From Caulobacteraceae bacterium (lineage in GTDB: Bacteria > Pseudomonadota > Alphaproteobacteria > Caulobacterales > Caulobacteraceae): DNA of 9,413 nucleotides. The stretch covers positions 1 to 9,413 of the forward strand of contig CANJYY010000074.1 of the NCBI GenBank assembly GCA_947479185.1, in the 5' to 3' direction. Both the position numbers and the translations under genes were made by a program. The notes beneath the pieces are model-generated. The model saw only the letters and a list, made by a program, of their open reading frames with translations. It was not told where the DNA came from and ran no database searches. Positions 1-4,607 of this stretch are shown here, one piece after another. Numbering within the stretch: the first letter of the stretch is position 1; each line of letters opens with the position of its first letter.

Positions 1-1
1 G

Positions 2-550
2 CATAAGTCGGTGCGCGGCAGCGATCCCGACGCGGCCCTCTACTGGCTGGCGCGCATGCTCGAGGGCGGCGAGGACCCGCTGTTCATCGCCCGCCGCCTG
101 ACCCGCATGGCCAGCGAGGACATCGGCGCGGCCGATCCGATGAGCCTGCTGCTGTGCAACGCGGCGAAGGACACTTACGACTTCCTCGGCAGCCCCGAGG
201 GCGAGCTGGCCCTGGCCCAGGCCTGCGTGCACATGGCCTGCGCGCCCAAATCGGTGGCCGTCTACAAGGCCTTCGGCGCGGCGCGCAAGGCCGCCCGCGA
301 GACCGGCTCTCTGGCCCCGCCCAGCCACATCCTCAACGCCCCGACCCGCCTGATGAAGGACCTCGGCTACGGCGCCGGCTACGCCTACGACCCGGACACG
401 GAAGAGGGGTTCTCCGGACAGAACTACTTCCCGGACGGCATGGAGCGGCGGGTGTTCTACAAGCCCAAGGGCGAGGGGCACGAAGGCAAGGTGCGTGAGC
501 GACTGGAACGGTGGGCCGGGATGCGGGCGAAGAAGGGCGGCGCCCAGTGA
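2..550 (+). CDS. rarA: Replication-associated recombination AAA+ ATPase RarA (MgsA), C-terminal part, 5' truncated
   Basis: The frame is open from the window edge, so the real start and the ATPase core (Walker A/B) lie outside. The 182 residues present begin [20 protein letters not shown]. They continue with an ASEDIG segment, then [12 protein letters not shown], then [16 protein letters not shown] and a YFPDGM stretch near the end. These blocks, in this order, match the C-terminal half of bacterial RarA, the helical and tetramerisation part. RarA acts at stalled replication forks and single-strand gaps together with SSB and RecA; that role is family knowledge. The GTG at position 11 is internal, because the conserved H-K-S residues lie before it. 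The stop codon is TGA at 548-550 and is followed at once by a palindromic repeat. No frameshift or odd residue is visible. The identification is secure; only the length is unknown. Confidence 0.95.
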   Translation, partial: HKSVRGSDPDAALYWLARMLEGGEDPLFIARRLTRMASEDIGAADPMSLLLCNAAKDTYDFLGSPEGELALAQACVHMACAPKSVAVYKAFGAARKAARETGSLAPPSHILNAPTRLMKDLGYGAGYAYDPDTEEGFSGQNYFPDGMERRVFYKPKGEGHEGKVRERLERWAGMRAKKGGAQ

Positions 551-552
551 CG

Positions 553-573
553 CCCTCTCCCAACGGGAGAGGG
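553..573. repeat. Perfect 9-bp hairpin just after the rarA stop
   Basis: CCCTCTCCC (553-561) pairs perfectly with GGGAGAGGG (565-573) across a 3-base loop. It starts 3 bases after the rarA stop. No T-run follows, so it is not a textbook intrinsic terminator, but it could stabilise the 3' end of the rarA transcript or work with Rho. Confidence 0.75.
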
Positions 574-672
574 AGGGGCCCGGCGCGCAGCGACGGGAGG
601 GTGAGGGGTTACGGCCCGAGCCTGGAAACCCCGATCACCTTGATCCCTCATCCGACCTGCGGAGTTTATCCT

Positions 673-696
673 CGGGTCGGCCGTTGGCCGAGCCCG
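673..696. repeat. 10-bp stem with one bulged base
   Basis: CGGG-TCGGCC (673-682) pairs with GGCCGA-CCCG (686-691 and 693-696) around a GTT loop, with G692 bulged. It is part of the composite intergenic repeat. Confidence 0.6.
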
Positions 697-707
697 GGGG
701 CAGGCCA

Positions 708-728
708 CCTTCTCCCTCCGGGAGAAGG
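708..728 (+). promoter_or_regulatory. Hairpin whose right arm contains the ribosome binding site
   Basis: CCTTCTCCC (708-716) pairs perfectly with GGGAGAAGG (720-728). The right arm continues as GGAGAAGGA, the only purine-rich Shine-Dalgarno candidate before the GTG start at 735, with AAGGA five bases from that start. In RNA the folded stem would bury the ribosome binding site. What is seen is the perfect palindrome and the overlap; translational control is inferred. Confidence 0.6.
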
Positions 729-734
729 AAGACC

Positions 735-1502
735 GTGAGTCCCCGCCCGCCCAAGAAGATCAAGGCCCACGAGAAGCCGATCACCCTCACGCCGGAGGAG
801 ATCGCCTTCATCCAGGGCATCGTGATCGCGCAGGACGCCCACATCATCGCCCTGAACAAGCCGGCGGGCCTGTCGAGCCAGGGCGGGCGGATCAACGCCA
901 ATACGCTCGACGAGCTGACCTGGGCCTTCGCGAAACCCGGCGGCTCGCGACCGCGGCTGGTGCACCGGCTGGACCGCGACACCTCGGGCGTGATCCTCAC
1001 CGCCCGCACCCAGCCGGCCGCAAGTTTCCTCGGCAAGGCCATGATTGCGAAGCGCTTTCGCAAAACCTACCTGGCCATCGTCGCGCCCGGCGCGCCCTCG
1101 CCGAAGGGCGGCGTCATCGACAGCCCGCTGCGCCGCGAGAGCATCGGCCGCGAGGCCTACATGCGCATCTCGGCCCCCGACCATCCGGACGCCGAGACCG
1201 CCAGGACCCGCTACCGAACCCTCGCGGCCACGCCCGAGGCGGCGCTGATGGAGCTGAGCCCCGAGACCGGCCGCATGCACCAGCTGCGCGTGCACATGGC
1301 CAGCCTCGGCCGGCCGATCATCGGCGACGCCCGCTACGGCGGGGCCCTGATGGCCGGCGGCCTGCCGGTGCCGCGGCTTATGCTGCACGCGGTCAAGCTG
1401 ACCTTCCCGCACCCGGACGGGGAGACGATGACCATCGAAGCCCCGCCGCCGGAGGACTTCCAGCGGCTGGCGGCCGGGCTGGGGCTGACTATTCCGAACT
1501 GA
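735..1502 (+). CDS. RluA-family pseudouridine synthase lacking an S4 domain
   Basis: This 255-residue protein isomerises uridine to pseudouridine in RNA, most likely rRNA or tRNA; the target cannot be read from sequence. The catalytic motif HRLDRDTSG is at residues 77-85, and D80 is expected to be the catalytic aspartate of the RluA class. Other family blocks are NKPAGL (41-46), the FRKTYLAIV strand (108-116), GRMHQLRVHMASLGRPIIGD (179-198) and a LMLHA motif near 215-219. The first 30 residues are short and basic and contain no S4 RNA-binding fold, unlike the RluC-type paralogue at 3394. I chose GTG at 735 because GGAGAAGGA ends five bases before it. The longer upstream open frame runs only through the intergenic repeat and gives low-complexity sequence. 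A GANTC methylation site (737-741) covers codons 1-3. Confidence 0.92.
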   Translation: MSPRPPKKIKAHEKPITLTPEEIAFIQGIVIAQDAHIIALNKPAGLSSQGGRINANTLDELTWAFAKPGGSRPRLVHRLDRDTSGVILTARTQPAASFLGKAMIAKRFRKTYLAIVAPGAPSPKGGVIDSPLRRESIGREAYMRISAPDHPDAETARTRYRTLAATPEAALMELSPETGRMHQLRVHMASLGRPIIGDARYGGALMAGGLPVPRLMLHAVKLTFPHPDGETMTIEAPPPEDFQRLAAGLGLTIPN

Positions 1503-1505
1503 AGC

Positions 1506-1625
1506 AGCCTGCGTGGTTCGACACGCCGCTGCGCGGCTGCTCACCATGACTTGGGTGTGTGGCGCGTCCTCAATGCCAGTCATCCTGAGCAGCCGCCGAA
1601 GGCGGCGTGTCGAAGGACGCACGCT
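1506..1625. repeat. Large inverted repeat made of two hairpin copies, filling a convergent gene junction
   Basis: The left arm (1506-1551) and right arm (1578-1625) are reverse complements at about 38 of 46 aligned positions, with a 2-base gap and a 26-base spacer (1552-1577). Both contain TTCGACACGCCGC and GCGGCTGCTCA when read in the same sense. Each arm is also a hairpin by itself: an inner stem (GCCGC/GCGGC on the left, GCCGCC/GGCGGC on the right), an unpaired gagca / gtgtcga pair, and an outer 4-bp stem. The outer stem is TGGT/ACCA in one copy and TCCT/AGGA in the other, so both sides changed together. The element starts 3 bases after one stop codon and ends on the first base of the other gene's stop. 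It resembles REP-like 'TCATCCTGAG...CGAAGGAC' repeats common in this bacterial group, and a bidirectional terminator role is plausible. Confidence 0.85.
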
Positions 1626-2851
1626 CACGCCGCCGGCTGCTGCTCCAGCGTCATCGACGCCACCCGCAGCGACGCATGGGTCAGCCCGGCCGTCTCGGCC
1701 ACGGCGAAGAAGCCGTCGGAGGGCAGGCCCTGGACGGCCAGGGCCGGGGCCATGCCGCGCGCCTGGCGGCCGAACTCGAGGATCTGGCTGGCGATGCGGC
1801 TGTCCGGGCCGGGCAGGTCGGCGGCGTCCAGCGTCACCCCCAGCAACCGCACCCCGGTCAGCGGCGCCACGGCGGCCTTGCCCGGTTGGACCCGGGCGAA
1901 CACGCCGCGACAGACGCTCTTGAGCAGTCCGACCACCTCGATCAGCCGGGCCAGCGGCGCGCCGCGGTCGATGTCGACCAGTTCGAGCATCATGCTGGCC
2001 TTGACCCGTCCGGCGGCGACGCCGGCGCAGTTGATCAGCATCGCGCGGCCCTTCCGGGTGGCCATGCTGCGGAACGACACCGGCACGATCAGCGCCGGCT
2101 GGTTGGGCCCATCGACGCGCGGCAGGAACAGGGCGGCGAAGTCGAGCGTCGCCTGGTCGATCTTCAGCATGTCGTCGTCCGACAGCCTGGCGAAGGCCCG
2201 CGCCGGCACGACGCGGCCGGTGGTCGTCTCGGTCACCGTCGGCTCGATGCGCAGCGCGGCCGTCATATCGTGCTTGAGGCTGTGCACCTCCTCGACGGCG
2301 AAATCGATGCGCAGCGCCAGGCCGGCCGCGGCCTGGAAGCTGAACGGGTTACGCTTGCGCAGGTCTTCCGGGTCGACCTGCGGGCGTTCCGGGGGCGGGC
2401 CCGCCACGGCCTCGCGGGGCCGGGTCTGCAGGATGAACACCGGATCGAGCGGGGCGCAGGACACCTCGCCGTTCGCCAGCGAGGTCACCGCGCGCACGGA
2501 CATGTCGCGCGGCTCGGCGGCGCCCAGGAAGTGCATCAGCACCTCTTCCAGCACCTTCAGCGCCACGGCCTGGGCCGCGACGCCCTCCTCGCTGGTCATG
2601 GCGATGAGGTAGTCGGTCTCCCCGACCCGCTGGGCCAGATCCTGGTAGGTCAGGTGTTCGGCCAGCCTGCGTTCGACATAGGCCCAGACGTCGGGCTGCT
2701 TGCGCGGCCAGCGGTCGCCGCTGCGATCACGGATGGCCGCCAGGCTGATGATGTTCACGGCGCCGCGACCCATCAGGTCGTGGCCGCCGAAGCGTTCCAG
2801 CATCGCCGCGACGTCCGCGGCGTTCAGGCGATCAACGGGAGCGGTGTTCAT
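1625..2851 (-). CDS. Hypothetical protein resembling a degenerate GGDEF-EAL (c-di-GMP type) protein
   Basis: This is a 408-residue soluble-looking protein with no signal peptide or membrane segment. Residues 28-110 have the pattern of a diguanylate cyclase second half: a strand (VNIISLAAI), then helices, then RVGETDYLIAM at 75-85. GETD sits there where an active enzyme has GGDEF. Residues 175-395 have the outline of an EAL domain: a hydrophobic strand PALIVPVSF (252-260), LELV at 289-292 where lElTE is usual, and LAVQGLPSDGFFAVAETAGL at 371-390 resembling the vaEGVEt...l...G block. The catalytic E-A-L and most metal ligands seem absent. If the reading is right, it would act by binding, not by catalysis. 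I chose ATG at 2851; a TTG at 2887 would add 12 poorly patterned residues. AAGG lies a few bases upstream. It converges on the pseudouridine synthase gene and diverges from crcB. The domain call is from eye alignment and is uncertain. Confidence 0.7.
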   Translation of the reverse strand: MNTAPVDRLNAADVAAMLERFGGHDLMGRGAVNIISLAAIRDRSGDRWPRKQPDVWAYVERRLAEHLTYQDLAQRVGETDYLIAMTSEEGVAAQAVALKVLEEVLMHFLGAAEPRDMSVRAVTSLANGEVSCAPLDPVFILQTRPREAVAGPPPERPQVDPEDLRKRNPFSFQAAAGLALRIDFAVEEVHSLKHDMTAALRIEPTVTETTTGRVVPARAFARLSDDDMLKIDQATLDFAALFLPRVDGPNQPALIVPVSFRSMATRKGRAMLINCAGVAAGRVKASMMLELVDIDRGAPLARLIEVVGLLKSVCRGVFARVQPGKAAVAPLTGVRLLGVTLDAADLPGPDSRIASQILEFGRQARGMAPALAVQGLPSDGFFAVAETAGLTHASLRVASMTLEQQPAA

Positions 2852-3010
2852 GAGCCTTCGCGAGCCGGACGTCAGGGGTCCCCACAATGGGCCGCTTCAC
2901 TTAACGCGGCGTTGAGGCATACCGCCGCGCCACGCCGAAAAGCCGGGCTGGACCAGCCGGCGAACCTTGCGACGTTCGACAGGGGAACGCTCCCGTCGCA
3001 TAAGAGGTCC
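2852..3010. promoter_or_regulatory. Divergent intergenic region with crcB leader inverted repeats
   Basis: This 159-bp gap separates two divergent genes and must hold promoters for both, but I cannot point to convincing -35/-10 boxes. It contains three palindromes. AACGC-G-GCGTT is at 2903-2913, a compact operator-like site. A GCTGG/CCAGC hairpin extended by GCCG/CGGC with one bulge is at 2942-2961. TGCGACG (2968-2974) pairs with CGTCGCA (2994-3000) and ends 10 bases before the crcB ATG. A short AGAGG (3003-3007) is the probable ribosome binding site. The layout would suit a structured leader, but it does not match the fluoride riboswitch as I know it. Confidence 0.4.
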
Positions 3011-3397
3011 ATGGACAAGCTTTTCCTCGTCGCCGCCGGCGGCGCAACCGGCGCCGTGATGCGCTATCTGACCGGCGTGGGGATGACCCGCGCCCTCGGA
3101 TCCGGCTGGCCGTACGGGACGCTGACGGTCAACGTCGTCGGCGGTCTGGCCATGGGCCTGCTGGCCGGCGTGCTGGCGCAGCGCGGCGGGGCCGACCAGG
3201 AGCGCTGGCGCGTGCTGCTCGGCGTCGGCGTCCTCGGCGGCTTCACCACCTTTTCGGCCTTCTCTCTCGAGGTCGCCCTGATGATCGAGCGTCGCCAGAC
3301 GCCCCAGGCATTCGGCTACGCGACCCTGTCGGTCGTGCTGTCCGTCGCCGCCCTGTTCGCCGGCCTGATGCTGGCGCGAAAGCTGACCGCCGCATGA
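3011..3397 (+). CDS. crcB: CrcB/Fluc fluoride ion channel
   Basis: This 128-residue inner-membrane protein matches the usual Fluc length of about 125-130. Fluc channels are dual-topology dimers that let fluoride leave the cytoplasm and so protect enolase and pyrophosphatase; that is family knowledge. Visible motifs are GGATGAVMRY (10-19), a GTLTVNVVGG block with N41 (36-45), and GGFTTFSAFS (76-85), the phenylalanine/serine-rich pore segment. Four hydrophobic segments lie near residues 3-22, 34-56, 67-91 and 101-123. ATG at 3011 gives the canonical N terminus, and upstream sequence in the same long frame is antisense to the neighbouring gene. Its TGA overlaps the ATG of the next gene (ATGA, 3394-3397), so the two are probably translated together. 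No key residue is missing. Confidence 0.95.
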   Translation: MDKLFLVAAGGATGAVMRYLTGVGMTRALGSGWPYGTLTVNVVGGLAMGLLAGVLAQRGGADQERWRVLLGVGVLGGFTTFSAFSLEVALMIERRQTPQAFGYATLSVVLSVAALFAGLMLARKLTAA

Positions 3398-4569
3398 CCG
3401 ACCGTGAAGTCAAAACCCTGTTCGTCGATCCCGGTGAGGCCGGCGAAGACGGCGTGCGCCTGGACCGCTGGTTCCGTCGCCGCTGGCCGCACCTGACCCA
3501 GGTCCAGATCCAGCGCATGGCCCGCTCCGGCCAGATCCGCGTCGACGGCTCGCGCGCCAAGGCCGACACCCGGCTGCAGGCCGGCTCGCAGGTCCGCGTC
3601 CCGCCGCTGCCCGACACGCCGGAGCCTGGCGAACGCTTCGTCCTGTCCGACCGCGACGCCAAGTTCGCCCGCTCGCTGGTGATCTACGAGGACGAGGAGG
3701 TGCTGGTGCTCAACAAGCCGGCCGGCCTCGCCGTCCAGGGCGGCACCAAGACCAGCCAGCACGTCGACCGCCTGCTGTCGGCCTGGGGGGAGGGGCTGGA
3801 GCGCCCCCGCCTGGTCCACCGGCTCGACCGCGATACCTCCGGCGTGCTGGTGCTGGGCAAGACGCCCGCCGCCGCCGCCCGCCTGTCGGGCGCCTTCGCC
3901 CGCCACAAGGCGCAGAAGACCTACTGGGCGCTGGTCGTCGGCACGCCGCACCCGACCGAGGGCATCATCGACGTGCCCCTGGCCAAGAAGGGCATCAACG
4001 ACCGCGAGATGGTCGTGCCGGTCGATGCCAAGGATCCCAAGGCCGAGGCCGCCGAGACCGAGTTCGTCACCATCAGCCGCGCCGGGCCGCGCGTGTCCTG
4101 GATGGCCCTGCGCCCGCACACCGGCCGCACCCACCAGCTGCGCGCGCACATGAAGGCCATGGGCCACCCGATCCTCGGCGATCCCAAGTACGGCGACGAG
4201 AAGAGCAACGCCCTGTCCGCCGGCCTGCAGCTGCAGCTGCACGCGCGCCGGCTGGTCATTCCGCACCCGTCCCAGGGTCTGCTGGCCATCGAGGCGCCGC
4301 TGAGCCGGGAGATGAAGGAGGGCTTCGCCCGCTTCGGCTTCGACGAGCACGAGGCCGACCCCGAGCCCTTCGCCCGCAAGGCCAGCCCGGTCGCCAAGAG
4401 CAGCCCCAGGAGCAGCAGCCCGAAGAGCGGCCCCAAGAGCAGCCCCAAAAGCACCAGCCCCAGGAGCACCAGCCCCAAGAGCGGCCCCAAGAGCAGCAGC
4501 CCTAGAAGCAGCAGCCCCAGGAGCAGCGGCGCCGGGAGCAGCATCAGCAAGAGCAGCAAGAAGCGGTGA
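3394..4569 (+). CDS. rluC: RluC-like 23S rRNA pseudouridine synthase with S4 domain and Ser-Pro-Lys/Arg tail
   Basis: This is a 391-residue pseudouridine synthase. Residues 21-70 (VRLDRWFRRRWP..., then SGQIRVDG) form an S4 RNA-binding domain. The catalytic domain follows, with NKPAGLAVQGG (107-117), HRLDRDTSG (142-150, expected catalytic D145), QKTYWALVVG (174-183) and GRTHQLRAHMKAMGHPILGD (244-263). RluC/RluD-type enzymes modify 23S rRNA; the exact uridine is not determinable here, so the symbol is a best guess. The core ends near residue 320. After it comes a tail of about 60 residues (331-391) rich in Ser, Pro, Lys and Arg, with seven S-P-K/R and two G-P-K units. The start is ATG at 3394, overlapping the crcB stop by 4 bases with no strong ribosome binding site, which suggests coupling. 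Two RluA-superfamily genes lie within 4 kb; this one alone has S4. Confidence 0.9.
   Translation: MTDREVKTLFVDPGEAGEDGVRLDRWFRRRWPHLTQVQIQRMARSGQIRVDGSRAKADTRLQAGSQVRVPPLPDTPEPGERFVLSDRDAKFARSLVIYEDEEVLVLNKPAGLAVQGGTKTSQHVDRLLSAWGEGLERPRLVHRLDRDTSGVLVLGKTPAAAARLSGAFARHKAQKTYWALVVGTPHPTEGIIDVPLAKKGINDREMVVPVDAKDPKAEAAETEFVTISRAGPRVSWMALRPHTGRTHQLRAHMKAMGHPILGDPKYGDEKSNALSAGLQLQLHARRLVIPHPSQGLLAIEAPLSREMKEGFARFGFDEHEADPEPFARKASPVAKSSPRSSSPKSGPKSSPKSTSPRSTSPKSGPKSSSPRSSSPRSSGAGSSISKSSKKR
4399..4566 (+). repeat. Degenerate in-frame repeats encoding the SPK/SPR tail
   Basis: Repeats of agcagcccc-aagagc type cover the last 56 codons of the rluC-like gene. The clearest pair is 27 nt long, 4417-4443 and 4471-4497, identical except for one base and 54 nt apart. 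Both encode SPKSGPKSS. Units are always multiples of three, so copy-number changes would keep the frame. Confidence 0.75.
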
Positions 4570-4607
4570 GCGACGCCATGTCGAAGCCGGCCCTGTTGAT
4601 CCCGTGA
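4566..4607 (+). other. 13-codon mini-ORF, possible coupling peptide or stump of a HAD-phosphatase gene
   Basis: A GTG at 4566 overlaps the rluC-like TGA by 4 bases (GTGA) and opens a frame reading MSDAMSKPALLIP. Its TGA (4605-4607) overlaps the A of the next gene's ATG at 4607. The overlap at each end is the arrangement expected for reinitiating ribosomes. The text before the stop resembles the start of HAD-family phosphatases (a basic residue, hydrophobic strand, then DxDGTL), which from memory often follow this pseudouridine synthase in Caulobacter. The DxDGT part is absent. Either a functional leader or a relic is possible. That it is translated is not shown by the sequence alone. Confidence 0.35.

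Larger units (their letters stand above)
551..734. repeat. Intergenic multi-hairpin repeat between rarA and the pseudouridine synthase gene
   Basis: This 184-bp gap is made almost wholly of self-complementary segments. They are a 9-bp hairpin at 553-573, a possible GGGGTT/AACCCC pairing (605-610 with 627-632), a GATCA/TGATC pairing (633-645), a stem at 673-696 and a second 9-bp hairpin at 708-728. The motif style (CCCTCTCCC-GGGAGAGGG, CCTTCTCCC-GGGAGAAGG, blocks like GGGAGGGTGAGGGG) resembles intergenic repeats spread through Caulobacterales and other alphaproteobacterial genomes. Published Caulobacter intergenic repeats (CIR) are linked to CcrM methylation sites. A GAGTC (GANTC) site lies just outside, at 737-741. 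Membership in a named family is inferred from memory, not from a search. Confidence 0.7.

Noticed and set aside
551..1628. CRISPR array or tandem repeat in the repeat-rich spacers
   Set aside because: The repeats are inverted hairpins, not regularly spaced direct repeats with unique spacers, and no cas gene is present.
2974..2988. SOS-like box upstream of crcB (GTTC-N7-GAAC)
   Set aside because: The alphaproteobacterial LexA site is a direct repeat GTTC-N7-GTTC; here the second half is inverted, so it does not fit.
2852..3010. Fluoride riboswitch before crcB
   Set aside because: I looked for the conserved pseudoknot blocks and did not find a convincing match. It is kept as an open question in the findings and not annotated.
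1607..3397. A 596-codon plus-strand open frame running into crcB
   Set aside because: It is open only because of high GC. Most of it is antisense to the minus-strand gene at 1625-2851, and only its last part from 3011 is crcB. Its upstream protein is low-complexity with no family pattern.
3921..4559. Leucine-rich minus-strand frame that looks like a membrane protein at its N terminus
   Set aside because: The leucine runs are the reverse complement of the Ser/Pro/Lys repeats in the rluC tail and have no independent support.
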